Shown: positions 16,360 through 24,978 of the stretch, piece after piece | How positions within the stretch are numbered: the first letter of the stretch is position 1 | Layout: every line of letters begins with the position of its first letter | Source of the DNA: Azospirillum brasilense | GTDB taxonomy: Bacteria; Pseudomonadota; Alphaproteobacteria; Azospirillales; Azospirillaceae | NCBI RefSeq assembly: GCF_008365405.1 | Contig: NZ_QOKV01000019.1 | Span: 62,001 to 126,000 of the forward strand | Direction of reading: 5' to 3' | Length of the DNA stretch: 64,000 nt | Position numbers and translations under genes: made by a program | The notes under the pieces: model-generated | Told to the model about the DNA's origin: nothing | Seen by the model: only the letters and a program-made list of their open reading frames with translations | Database searches by the model: none

Positions 16360-16755
16360 TCAGCCGATCACCCGCCATTGCCCGTCGGGGTCCAGACAGG
16401 CGGTTCCGACCAGCGTCGCGGGGCGTCCGCCGACGACGCCGGGCATCTGGAAATCGCGGCAATAGCGTCCGCCGGGGCCGAGATAGGTGGGTGAGGTCCG
16501 GGTGGCCAGCGGTGCTGCCGGAACGGGCTGGGGAACCGGTACATAGACCACGGGCGGATAGATTGCGGGCGGATAGATTGCGGGCGGCGGTGGAACATAG
16601 ACGGGGGGCGGAAAGCCGAAGGCCAGCGGCAGCGAAATGCTGAAGCCGAAGAAATTCCCTCCATGCCAGCCGCCGGCGAACACCGGAGCCGGGATCATCA
16701 GAAGGACGGGCAGGAGCAGCGCGCACAGCCGCGCTGAAGCCGGGAAGGGGATCAT
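16360..16755 (-). CDS. secreted proline-rich protein
   Basis: A 131-residue exported protein. A signal peptide (about residues 1-27, ending PAPVFA) is followed by a Gly/Phe-rich segment, a Pro/Tyr/Val repeat region (PPAIYPPAIYPPVVYVPVPQ at about residues 58-77) and a C-terminal module, GRYCRDFQ to GTACLDPDGQWRVI, with two cysteines. This C-terminal pattern is common in small alphaproteobacterial surface or 17-kDa-antigen-like proteins. GGAGG six bases upstream fixes the ATG. It is probably periplasmic or in the outer envelope. No specific function is known to me. Confidence 0.7.
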   Translation of the reverse strand: MIPFPASARLCALLLPVLLMIPAPVFAGGWHGGNFFGFSISLPLAFGFPPPVYVPPPPAIYPPAIYPPVVYVPVPQPVPAAPLATRTSPTYLGPGGRYCRDFQMPGVVGGRPATLVGTACLDPDGQWRVIG

Positions 16756-16810
16756 GGCGCACCTCCGCCGCGGCGCGGGACGGGGCGCCGCCGTAAGAAA
16801 GATGGGTACG

Positions 16811-16840
16811 AAAAAAGGCGCCGTCGAGATGGCGCCTTTT
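16811..16840 (-). terminator. intrinsic terminator after the L,D-transpeptidase gene
   Basis: AAAAGGCGCC (16813-16822) pairs with GGCGCCTTTT (16831-16840). On the minus strand the hairpin is followed by a run of T, giving a classical terminator 35 bases past the stop of the transpeptidase gene. The symmetrical A/T tails would also allow plus-strand use. Confidence 0.85.
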
Positions 16841-16875
16841 CTACGTTTTCAGAAGCGTGGCCCTGCGCGACGCCG

Positions 16876-18480
16876 TCACATCGCCGTGCGGACGGCCTCG
16901 GCCCCGTTGCGCGTGTCGGCGGCGCGGGCCGGGGTGGTCGTGGAGGAGGACTGGGCGGGCGCCGGGGCCGGCTGCGGGGCGGCGGCCGGGGTCGGGCGGA
17001 CGGGCTTCGGCTCGACCCGGCGCGGGGCCGAGACGGTTCCCGCGGCGGCGGGGGCTTGGCTGGCCGACGGAGCGGACGAGCTGGTCGGCACGTCGTCGTA
17101 GATGCCCGGATGCACCCGCACGGTGCCGTCCGTCTCCACCGTGGAGGTCCAGTAGACGAAGCGGACCGGGACGGCGTTGGGCAGGGAGACCGTCTTGGTC
17201 TTGCCGCTGTCGAGCTGCCGCTCGATCGCCGCGGAGTCGAGCTTGGCGGGGCGCAGCAGGGTCTCCGCGACCATCCGTGCATCGGCCAGCCGCACGCAGC
17301 CGGAGCTGGCGGCGCGCAGGTCGCGCTCGAACAGCCGCGGATCGTTGGTGCCGTGCAGGAAGATGCCGTCGCCGTTGGTCAGGTTGAAGCGGAAGCGGCC
17401 GAGGGCGTTGTCGTCGCCGGGCTTCTGGACGATGCGGATGCGCTCCGGCGTCACCTGCCACCAGTTGATGCTCTCCGGCACCACCTCGACCCCGTCCAGA
17501 TAGACGACGGCGTCCTTGATGCCGGTGTTGCCCTTCTTGCGCAGCACCGGCAGCTTGTCCTCGACCAGAACGGTCGGCGGCACGGTCCAGGTGGGGTTGA
17601 TCGTCACGCTGGTGACGCGGTCCTGGAGCAGCGGGGTTTGGCGCGACGGGCGGCCGACCACGGCGCGCATGGTGAAGTTCAGCTTGCCGCGCTCGATGTA
17701 GGACACGGTCTGGCTGGGCAGGTTGACCAGGATCACCGTGTCCGGGACCGACGCCTGGAAGGCGCGCATCGACGCCGTGGCGCCGCGCATCAGCTTGGCG
17801 GCCTCCTTGGGCGTGCGGTCGAGCGCCTGGCGCGTGACCTCGCCGACCTTGCCGTCCTGCATCAGCCCTTCGGAGAGCTGGAAGGCGCGGACCGCCACCT
17901 CCAGAGTGTCGTCGAAGGTCTCCGTCCACTGCTCCTGGTTCAGGAAGCCCAGTTCGATCAGCCGGGTGGACAGGCGGCCGACACGGTCGGCGGTGCGCGC
18001 CCGCACCTGGATGGTCAGGGCCGGGGGCGGGGGCAGCACCTCCACCACCGTGCCAGGCGTCGCCGTTCCGCTCAGCGCGTTGCCGGGCGTCGCCGACGGA
18101 TCGGCCTGCGGGATCGGTTCGGTGGGCGGCGTCACGACGATCGTCGGCACCGCCCCGGCGGCGGGGGCGGTGCCCTCCGGCACGTCGGACGGGCGCATGG
18201 GGCCGGGGGCCACCACGTCGACCATGCCGCCGTCGCCCTTCTTCAGGACGGAGCCATAGCCGACGCGCGTTTGCTGCACGCGGGGCATGGCCTCCAGTTC
18301 GGTGGCGCGCTGATCGATCCGCGCGATCCAGGTTCCCACGACATCCCGGCCCGTGGAGGAGGTGCCCGTAGCGGTGGACGGCGCGGCCTGCGCGGGCAGG
18401 GCGAGCAGCCCGGCGAGGAGGCACGCCGCCACCCTCGCTCCGAGGGCAGGCCGGGCGCAGGTGCGAATGGTCGTCAGCAT
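16876..18480 (-). CDS. L,D-transpeptidase (YkuD domain), LdtD/YcbB-like
   Basis: A 534-residue periplasmic peptidoglycan cross-linking enzyme. A signal peptide (about residues 1-33, ending PAQA) is followed by a low-complexity Pro/Thr region, a peptidoglycan-binding domain (about 163-227) and the YkuD catalytic domain with FLHGTNDPRLFERD (His near 375) and SSGCVRL (nucleophile Cys near 393). The C-terminal 80 residues are a Pro/Ala/Ser-rich tail. The order binding domain then catalytic domain matches the YcbB type. The ATG at 18480 precedes an obvious signal peptide; longer frames upstream lack one. It is divergent from a D,D-carypeptidase-type gene (D,D-carboxypeptidase), whose product makes the tetrapeptide donor such enzymes use. 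Confidence 0.9.
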   Translation of the reverse strand: MLTTIRTCARPALGARVAACLLAGLLALPAQAAPSTATGTSSTGRDVVGTWIARIDQRATELEAMPRVQQTRVGYGSVLKKGDGGMVDVVAPGPMRPSDVPEGTAPAAGAVPTIVVTPPTEPIPQADPSATPGNALSGTATPGTVVEVLPPPPALTIQVRARTADRVGRLSTRLIELGFLNQEQWTETFDDTLEVAVRAFQLSEGLMQDGKVGEVTRQALDRTPKEAAKLMRGATASMRAFQASVPDTVILVNLPSQTVSYIERGKLNFTMRAVVGRPSRQTPLLQDRVTSVTINPTWTVPPTVLVEDKLPVLRKKGNTGIKDAVVYLDGVEVVPESINWWQVTPERIRIVQKPGDDNALGRFRFNLTNGDGIFLHGTNDPRLFERDLRAASSGCVRLADARMVAETLLRPAKLDSAAIERQLDSGKTKTVSLPNAVPVRFVYWTSTVETDGTVRVHPGIYDDVPTSSSAPSASQAPAAAGTVSAPRRVEPKPVRPTPAAAPQPAPAPAQSSSTTTPARAADTRNGAEAVRTAM

Positions 18481-18830
18481 AATCGAAGCATCCCACGCGG
18501 CGATGAACAGACGGCTAACGAAAGGCCCTGTCCATACGTGAGGTCGCACGGACGACACGCGGGAACCAGCGCCCTTTCGGCATAAGACATCTGCCGTCCG
18601 CGGCGGCGCGGCACAAGTGACATCGCGCCCGATGAGGCTTCTGTGCCACAATGTGCACAGCGGCGTTGCCGCTGCGACACAGGCAATGGGAGAGGACCGT
18701 CCGGCTATTGGTAAATGGCCCCGCTCACGCAGGGACCGCAAAATCACACAAGGCGCCAGAGATTCGACACATTTTTTGTTAACCGCTTTCAGGGTACAGG
18801 AGGCGACCATCTCTCCATCCGGTCGCCATC
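18481..18830. promoter_or_regulatory. divergent intergenic region between two cell-wall genes
   Basis: This 350-base gap must hold the promoters of both the L,D-transpeptidase and the D,D-carboxypeptidase genes. Visible features are a TGTGCACA palindrome near 18652, an A+T-rich ACATTTTTTGTTAACC stretch near 18770, and GGCGACC paired with GGTCGCC directly before the carboxypeptidase start, which could fold over the initiation region. No gene is supported here. Confidence 0.45.
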
Positions 18831-19967
18831 ATGCCGCGTTCGCCGTACGGTTTCGTCCTGCCGCTGCTTCTATCCCTGGCCGTCGCCACGCCTGTCGCCT
18901 TCGACCCTGCGGACGCCCTCGCCAAGGCGGCCCAGGAGACGGTGCGCAAGCAAGCGCCCAAGCCCACCGCAAAGACGGCCGCTCAGAAGGCCGCGTCCCC
19001 GACGACCGCGGCGAAGCCCGCCGCCGTCCGGACCGTGCACAAGGCAGCCGTCCACAAATCGGCCACCCACAAGGCCGCCACCCACAAGGCCGCCGTCCGC
19101 AAGGCCGCCGTCCACCGCACGGGCAAGGCGCGCCGCGCGGGCCGCGTCGCCGCCGGGGCCGCCGCCGGCACCGTGGCGGGCGCCGCCGTCTTCCGTCCGG
19201 TGCACGCCTACGTGCTGATGGACGCGCAGTCGGGCCGGGTTCTCGATTCGGAGAACGCCGACACGCTGACCTACCCGGCGTCGCTGACCAAGATGATGAC
19301 CCTGCTCCTGACCTTCGAGGCGCTGGAGCGGGGCACGCTGCGGCTGGACCAGGAACTGCCGGTGTCGCGCCACGCCACCAACCAGAAGCCCTCGCGCCTG
19401 AACCTCGCCGTCGGTTCGACCATCCGGGTGGAGGACGCGATCCTCGCCTTGACGGTGAAGTCGGCCAACGACGTCGCCGTCGTGCTGGCGGAGGCCCTGG
19501 GCGGCAGCGAGGAGCAGTTCGCCGAGATGATGACGGCCAAGGCGCAGGCGCTGGGCATGACCAGCACCACCTTCCGCAACGCCTCCGGCCTGCCGCACAA
19601 GGAGCAGCGCACCACCGCCCGCGACATGGCCCGCCTGTCGCGCGCCGTCGTGGCTCGCCCGGCGCGGGAATACGCCTATTTCTCGCGCACGCGCTTCGAC
19701 TGGAACGGCACGGTGGTCCCCGGCCACAACCGCCTGCTGGGCCGGGTCGAGGGCTACGACGGCATCAAGACGGGCTTCATCAATCTCAGCGGCTTCAATC
19801 TCGCCGGCAGCGCCAGCCGCAACGGCCAGCGTCTGGTCGCCGTCGTGCTGGGCGGCACCACCGCCGCCTCCCGCGACCGCGAGGTCGCCGAACTGCTGGA
19901 GCAGGGCTTCGGCGCCGCGCCGCCCAAGCAGACGGTGGCCGTCACCGACGTGAAGGCCGTCCGCTAA
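18831..19967 (+). CDS. D-alanyl-D-alanine carboxypeptidase (PBP5/DacA family)
   Basis: A 378-residue serine peptidase of family S11 that trims the terminal D-Ala from peptidoglycan pentapeptides. A signal peptide covers about residues 1-30. The active-site motifs are intact: SLTK (Ser151, Lys154), SAN (211-213) and KTG (313-315). Between signal and catalytic domain lies a cationic linker (about 40-105) with repeats such as HKAATHKAAVRKAAVH, unusual for the family and possibly binding the cell wall or acidic polymers. The usual C-terminal beta domain and amphipathic anchor of classic PBP5 are absent, so it may be soluble. It is divergent from an L,D-transpeptidase. Confidence 0.92.
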   Translation: MPRSPYGFVLPLLLSLAVATPVAFDPADALAKAAQETVRKQAPKPTAKTAAQKAASPTTAAKPAAVRTVHKAAVHKSATHKAATHKAAVRKAAVHRTGKARRAGRVAAGAAAGTVAGAAVFRPVHAYVLMDAQSGRVLDSENADTLTYPASLTKMMTLLLTFEALERGTLRLDQELPVSRHATNQKPSRLNLAVGSTIRVEDAILALTVKSANDVAVVLAEALGGSEEQFAEMMTAKAQALGMTSTTFRNASGLPHKEQRTTARDMARLSRAVVARPAREYAYFSRTRFDWNGTVVPGHNRLLGRVEGYDGIKTGFINLSGFNLAGSASRNGQRLVAVVLGGTTAASRDREVAELLEQGFGAAPPKQTVAVTDVKAVR

Positions 19968-19974
19968 ACATTTT

Positions 19975-20283
19975 TCAGGGGTCCGCCGGCCGCTTGCGGT
20001 CGGCATGGCCCAGGGGCTTGTCGGGAGCGATGTGGTCGCGCACCCGCTGCTTCAACTCGGTGATGTCGGGGAAGCGGCCCTCCTCCTTGCGCGACCAGAC
20101 CACAGCCGCGCCGTGCCGCACCTCGAAGATTCCCCCTGTGCCGGGCATCAAGGTGACGCCACCCAGTTCGTCCTCGAAGGTGGTCAGAAGCTCCTGCGCC
20201 ATCCAGGCGGCGCGCAGCATCCAGCGGCACTGGCGGCAATATTCGATCTGAAGGATGGGCCGGTCTGGGGCTTCGCTGGTCAC
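19975..20283 (-). CDS. Rdx/SelT-SelW-SelH family protein (CxxC thioredoxin-like)
   Basis: A 102-residue protein with the Rdx signature LQIEYCRQCRWMLRAAWMAQ, a C16-x2-C19 redox pair, followed by the typical FEDELGGVTLMPGTGGIFEV. This is the bacterial cysteine version of the selenoprotein W family; in bacteria the role is redox-related but not settled. The start is GTG at 20283 with AGGAG eight bases upstream. Its stop lies 8 bases from the carboxypeptidase stop, so the two genes are convergent and tightly packed. Confidence 0.85.
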   Translation of the reverse strand: MTSEAPDRPILQIEYCRQCRWMLRAAWMAQELLTTFEDELGGVTLMPGTGGIFEVRHGAAVVWSRKEEGRFPDITELKQRVRDHIAPDKPLGHADRKRPADP

Positions 20284-20472
20284 GGTCCGCGCTCCTGTCG
20301 CTTGGGCTGTCGTCCGTAAGGGTGCTGCCGAACGGCCTGTCTTCCAAGCCCTTCGCGCGGCTCCGTTCGAAGAAGGGGCGTTGCGGCCTCCCCACAGAGC
20401 GGTATCGCCAAAGACGCTTTGCCTCGTGGCCCTCTCAAGCGCTTTGCTGGAGCCGGAAAAACGAGGTGGGGC

Positions 20473-20919
20473 ATGTCGGTCTACACAGCCAAGCGTTTGT
20501 GGAGCGAGGAGACGGGCTGCGGATTCTGTATGCGGTCGGAAACCGGCGCCCTGTGGTGCCGTGGCCTCTGCCGTGACATCTCCCTCGCCGAGCTGGTCCA
20601 CCGCGTCCACGCGGTCCGTGACAACGCCATGCGGCTGGAGGTGTCCTCCCTGCTGGTGACGAAACCGACGCCGCTGCGCGCCGTGCCCGGCGACGAGGAT
20701 GCTCCCGCCGCCCGCGCCGCCCAACGCCGCGGCGCGGCGGTGGACAGCATGGTCAGCAGCCTGCACTGCCTGCGCAGGAGCGCCAACGCCGTGGCGCGCT
20801 CCGCCGAACGGCTGGAGGCCACCCGCAACGCGCTGGCCGTCGGCAAGGAGGAAACCGCCCCCGTCGACCCTCCCGCCGCGGGGCGTCCCCTTTCCCTGAG
20901 CCGCCTCTATCGGGTATGA
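20473..20919 (+). CDS. hypothetical protein with four-cysteine motif
   Basis: A 148-residue protein starting MSVYTAKRLWSEETGCGFC. Four cysteines (C16, C19, C29, C33) in the pattern CxxC-x9-CxxxC suggest a small zinc site, though this is inference. The middle and C-terminal parts are helical and Ala/Arg-rich, possibly coiled coil (about 95-125). The ATG at 20473 follows GAGGTGGGG. It stands alone between the convergent Rdx gene and the ABC importer. No family recognised. Confidence 0.55.
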   Translation: MSVYTAKRLWSEETGCGFCMRSETGALWCRGLCRDISLAELVHRVHAVRDNAMRLEVSSLLVTKPTPLRAVPGDEDAPAARAAQRRGAAVDSMVSSLHCLRRSANAVARSAERLEATRNALAVGKEETAPVDPPAAGRPLSLSRLYRV

Positions 20920-21055
20920 CGCTCAAGACCGTCCGGAACGCCACCGTCACGCGGCTGTCATGGTTCTGGCGTAAACAAGGGCCTTCGTCCGCATACCGGG
21001 GCACTCCAATGGGGTTCCGGACCGGCGGAGACGACCAGAGAGGGAAACGGGAGAC

Positions 21056-22090
21056 ATGAAGGCCAAGCGCACACACCTCGCCGCGGCGTTCGCCGCCATC
21101 GGGACGACCATCGCCGCCGGCGCGCTTCTGCTGGCCTTGCCTGCCCACGCCGCCGCCCAGGCCGCCACCGGCAAGCCGGCCGGCAAGCTGGTGCTCTACA
21201 CCTCGCAGCTCGAAGCCGACGCGAAACAGACGGTGGACGCCTTCAAGGCCAAGAACCCCGGCGTCGAGGTCGAGTGGGTCCGCAGCGGCACGACCGAGCT
21301 GATGAACAAGCTCCGTGCCGAGATCGCCGCGGGCAGCCCGCAGGCCGACCTGCTGCTGATCGCCGACGCGGTGACCATGGAGTCGCTGAAGGCGGAGAAG
21401 CGCCTGCTGGCCTACAAGGACGCGCCGGTCCAGGGCTACCGCCCCGGCACCCACGATCCGGACGGCACGTGGTTCGCCACCAAGCTGATCACCACCGGCA
21501 TCGCCTACAACACGGCGGCGCCGATGAAGCCCTCCTCCTGGCTCGACCTGCTGAAGCCGGAGGCCAAGGGCACCACCGTGATGCCCAGCCCCCTCTATTC
21601 CGGCGCCGCGGCCATCCACATGGCCGCCGTGAAGGAACAGCCGGACCTCGGCATGGCCTTCTACGAGAAGCTCCAGGCCAACGGCACCACCGCGGCCAAG
21701 GGCAACGGCGGCATCCTGAAGTCGGTGGCCAGCGGCGAGAAGCTGTACGGCGTCATCGTCGATTACCTGCCCATCCGCGAGCAGGCCAAGGGCGCCCCCG
21801 TCGCCTTCGTCTTCCCCAAGGAGGGCGTCAGCGCGGTGACCGAGCCGGTCGCCATCCTGAACACCAGCAAGAATCCCGACGCCGCCAAGGCCTTCATCGC
21901 CTTCCTGCTGAGCAAGGAGGGGCAGGAACTGGCTTCCCGCCAGGGCTTCCTGCCGGCGCTGCCGGGGGTGGCGCCGCCGGCCGGCTTCCCGGACACCTCC
22001 TTCATCTCGCTGATGCCCTATGACCCGGCCAAGGCCCTGAAGGACGACGAGGCCAACAAGAAGGACTTCGCCGACCTGTTCGGCGGATAA
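21056..22090 (+). CDS. ABC transporter substrate-binding protein (Fe3+/phosphonate-type)
   Basis: A 344-residue periplasmic binding protein with a signal peptide (about residues 1-35, ending HAAA). The mature start KLVLYTSQLEADAKQTVDAF and EWVRSGTTELMNKLRAE are typical of the family that includes iron(III), 2-aminoethylphosphonate and related binding proteins. The adjacent tyrosine pair that binds iron in FbpA is not seen, so the ligand is open. GGGAG precedes the ATG. The stop lies two bases before the permease start. Confidence 0.88.
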   Translation: MKAKRTHLAAAFAAIGTTIAAGALLLALPAHAAAQAATGKPAGKLVLYTSQLEADAKQTVDAFKAKNPGVEVEWVRSGTTELMNKLRAEIAAGSPQADLLLIADAVTMESLKAEKRLLAYKDAPVQGYRPGTHDPDGTWFATKLITTGIAYNTAAPMKPSSWLDLLKPEAKGTTVMPSPLYSGAAAIHMAAVKEQPDLGMAFYEKLQANGTTAAKGNGGILKSVASGEKLYGVIVDYLPIREQAKGAPVAFVFPKEGVSAVTEPVAILNTSKNPDAAKAFIAFLLSKEGQELASRQGFLPALPGVAPPAGFPDTSFISLMPYDPAKALKDDEANKKDFADLFGG

Positions 22091-22092
22091 GA

Positions 22093-23820
22093 ATGAGTCT
22101 TGCCACACTCAGCGACCGGCGGCCTTTCCGCGCCGCCGGTCGTTTTTCCGTTTCCGGGGCGCCGCTGCTGTTCGCGCTGGCCGGGCTGATCGTCCTGCTG
22201 CCGATCCTGCGGCTGGTGTGGGAGGTCGCCGGGCCGATGGCGGCGGGCGACCTGACGGCGATGAGCCGCGTGCTGACCTCCAAGATGACGTGGCGCGCCA
22301 CCGGGAACAGCGTCGCCATCGCGGCCGGGGCCACGGTCGTGGCGGCGGCGCTCGGCGTGCCCTTCGCGCTGCTCTGCGGCATGACCGACCTCAGAGGCAA
22401 GACGGCGCTGGCCTTCTGCCTGATCCTGCCGCTGATGATCCCGGCGCAGATCGTCGCCTTGTCGTGGATTCACCTCGCCGGGTCGGGCAGCCCGCTGCTG
22501 AAGCCGCTGGGCCTCGCCCCGGCGCCGGGCACGCCGAATCCGGTCTATTCCTCCGCCGGGATGATCTTGGTGATGGGGATCGAGCACGCGCCGCTGGTCT
22601 TCCTGGCGCTGCGCGCCGCCCTGCGCGCCGTGCCGCGCGATCTGGTCGAGGCGGCGCAGGCGGCGGGCGCCCGGCGCGGGCGGGTGCTGCGCACCATTGT
22701 CCTGCCGCTCAGCCTGCCGGGGCTGGCCGCCGGGCTGGCCCTGTCCTTCGTCGCGGCGCTGGGCAATTTCGGGGTTCCGGCGCTGCTCGGCATCCCGGCG
22801 GGAATTCCGGTGCTGCCGACGCTGATCTACCGCCGGCTGGCGGGCTTCGGCCCGTCCGTCCTGCCGGAGGTCGCGGTGCTGGCTGTGCTGATCGGGGCCA
22901 TCGCCTGCGTCGGCATCGCCGCGCAGATGGCCCTCCAGGCGCGGGTCGACGCGCGGGTGATCGGCGGCTCGGCGCCCGCGGCGGTGCTGCGGCTGGGCCG
23001 GGCGCGGCGCCCCTTGGAAATCCTCTGCTGGACGGTTGTCACGCTGATCCTGGCGGCGCCGCTGGCGGCGCTGGCCTCGACCAGCCTGATCCGCGTCTAC
23101 GGCCTGCCGCTGGGGCCGGAGACGGCGACGCTGGCGCATTACGCGACGGTGCTGGGGCTCGATCAGGTGGGGCGGGCCTTCACCAACTCGTTCGTCCTGT
23201 CGGGGGTGGCGGCGCTGCTGCTGATCCTGCTGGCGATTCCGCTGGCCCATGCGATGGCCGGGCCGGGAAAGGGCGGGCGGCTGGTCCGCGCCGTCGGCGT
23301 GCTGATTGAGCTGCCGCACGCGGTGCCCGGCGTGGTGCTGGCCATCGGCTGCATCCTGGTCTTCCTGAAGCCGCTGCCGCTGCTGGGTGTCAGCCTCTAC
23401 GGCACGCTGGGGATCATCCTGGCGGCCTATCTGGCGCGCTTCCTGTCGCTGGCCCTGCGCCCGGCCCAGGCCGCCTGCGCCGCGCTGGACCCGGCGATGG
23501 AGGAGGCGGCGCGCGCCTGCGGCGCCGGGCCCCTGCGCCGCCTGCGCACCATCGTGGCACCGCTGGTGGCGCCCGCGGCGGCGGCGGGCGGGGTGCTGGT
23601 GTTCCTGACGGCCTTCAACGAACTGACCGTGTCGATCCTGCTGTGGTCGCAGGGGCGGGAGACTCTGGGCGTCGTCGTCTACGCGCTGGAGGAGGGCGGC
23701 AGCCCGACGCTCGCCGCCGCGCTCAGCGTGGTGACCATCGCGGTGGTGGTGGCGGTGCTGCTGGCGGTCGGCTGGCTGGGCCGGCGGTTGCCGGCGGGGA
23801 TCATTCCCTGGCGGGGCTGA
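22093..23820 (+). CDS. ABC transporter permease, fused double unit
   Basis: A 575-residue inner-membrane protein with about 12 helices in two homologous halves, as in FbpB/SfuB-type permeases. Each half holds an EAA-type coupling loop: VEAAQAAGARRGRVLRTIVL in the first and MEEAARACGAGPLRRLRTIV in the second. It starts two bases after the binding-protein stop, so they form an operon. Its 3' end overlaps the 3' end of the convergent ATPase gene by 20 bases. Confidence 0.92.
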   Translation: MSLATLSDRRPFRAAGRFSVSGAPLLFALAGLIVLLPILRLVWEVAGPMAAGDLTAMSRVLTSKMTWRATGNSVAIAAGATVVAAALGVPFALLCGMTDLRGKTALAFCLILPLMIPAQIVALSWIHLAGSGSPLLKPLGLAPAPGTPNPVYSSAGMILVMGIEHAPLVFLALRAALRAVPRDLVEAAQAAGARRGRVLRTIVLPLSLPGLAAGLALSFVAALGNFGVPALLGIPAGIPVLPTLIYRRLAGFGPSVLPEVAVLAVLIGAIACVGIAAQMALQARVDARVIGGSAPAAVLRLGRARRPLEILCWTVVTLILAAPLAALASTSLIRVYGLPLGPETATLAHYATVLGLDQVGRAFTNSFVLSGVAALLLILLAIPLAHAMAGPGKGGRLVRAVGVLIELPHAVPGVVLAIGCILVFLKPLPLLGVSLYGTLGIILAAYLARFLSLALRPAQAACAALDPAMEEAARACGAGPLRRLRTIVAPLVAPAAAAGGVLVFLTAFNELTVSILLWSQGRETLGVVVYALEEGGSPTLAAALSVVTIAVVVAVLLAVGWLGRRLPAGIIPWRG

Positions 23821-24913
23821 GGCGTTCCTGAGACGGGCCCTCCGGCACCACCCACCCGTCGCGCACCGCGAGGCGCAGCGCTTCGCCCGGCGCGACCTGC
23901 GCGTCGCCGGACACCCGCAGCAGCAGGCGCACGCCCGGCGCGGCCTGCGGTTCGGCCTCCACCAGCACGAATCCGCCCTTGTAGGCGGCGCGCACAACGG
24001 TCGCGGCGATGGGGCCGTCCACCGCCGGCTCCAGATCCTCGGGCCGCAGGCAGACCAGCGCTGGCCCCTCCGGCTGCCCGGCGCGGCAGCGGACCAGCGC
24101 CTCCGCTCCGAACAGGCGCACCCGCATCCGGCCGTCGGTGGCCGGACCTGTCACCGCACCCTCCACCACCGCGCCCTGGCCGACGAAGCCGGCGACCATG
24201 CGTGTCGCCGGCTCGCGGTAAAGCGTGCGGGGCGCCGCCACCTGGGCCAGCCGCCCATGGTCGAGCACCGCGATGCGCGTCGCCAGCGCCATGGCCTCGG
24301 CCTGATCGTGGGTGACATAGACCATGGTGGCGCCGGTCTTGGCGTGGAAGTCGGCGAACTCCTCCTCCATCGCCGCGCGCAGATGCACGTCGAGGTTGGC
24401 GAGCGGCTCGTCCAGCAGCACCAGCTCCGGGCTCATCACGAGGCAGCGGGCCAGGGCGACGCGCTGCCGCTGGCCGCCCGACAGCTCGGCGGGGTGGCGC
24501 GCGTCGAAGCCCGACAGCCCCACCGTGTCGAGCGCGGCGCGCACCCGCTGCTCCCGCTCCGCACGGGGAACACGGGCGGTCTCCAGTGGGTAGGCGACGT
24601 TGCCGGCCACCGTCATGTGCGGCCACAGCGCGTAGGACTGGAAGACGAGGCCGATCCGCCGCTCCTCCGGCGGGACGTGGGTGCCGGGGCCGGACAGGGT
24701 GCGCCCGCCGACCGTGATGCGCCCGCCGTCCAGCCGCTCGAACCCGGCGACCATGCGCAGCAACGTGCTTTTCCCGCAGCCCGACGGGCCGAGCAGGGCG
24801 AGGAACTCCCCCGCCGCCACGTCGATGGTCACGCCGTCCACCGCGGGGGCGGGCGTCCCGGCATAGTGGCGGGAGGCGTCGTCGATCAGGAGAGCGGGCG
24901 TCTGAGTGGTCAT
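23801..24913 (-). CDS. ABC transporter ATP-binding protein (FbpC/PotA-like)
   Basis: A 370-residue cytoplasmic ATPase. Walker A GPSGCGKST (residues 42-50), Q-loop, signature LSGGQ (144-148), Walker B LVLLDEP (164-170) and the H-loop in YVTHDQAEAMAL are intact. The C-terminal third is a TOBE-like regulatory domain. It is the expected partner of the adjacent permease but is encoded on the opposite strand, tail to tail, with a 20-base overlap of coding ends. A start further upstream is possible in frame, but MTTQTPALLIDDASRHYAG is the natural N-terminus. Confidence 0.92.
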   Translation of the reverse strand: MTTQTPALLIDDASRHYAGTPAPAVDGVTIDVAAGEFLALLGPSGCGKSTLLRMVAGFERLDGGRITVGGRTLSGPGTHVPPEERRIGLVFQSYALWPHMTVAGNVAYPLETARVPRAEREQRVRAALDTVGLSGFDARHPAELSGGQRQRVALARCLVMSPELVLLDEPLANLDVHLRAAMEEEFADFHAKTGATMVYVTHDQAEAMALATRIAVLDHGRLAQVAAPRTLYREPATRMVAGFVGQGAVVEGAVTGPATDGRMRVRLFGAEALVRCRAGQPEGPALVCLRPEDLEPAVDGPIAATVVRAAYKGGFVLVEAEPQAAPGVRLLLRVSGDAQVAPGEALRLAVRDGWVVPEGPSQERLSPARE

Positions 24914-24978
24914 GGCACCGGAAGTCGCGCTATTCAGGAAGGTGGCGAGGGATAGGCACAGTGCGGAACGGGGGCGTG

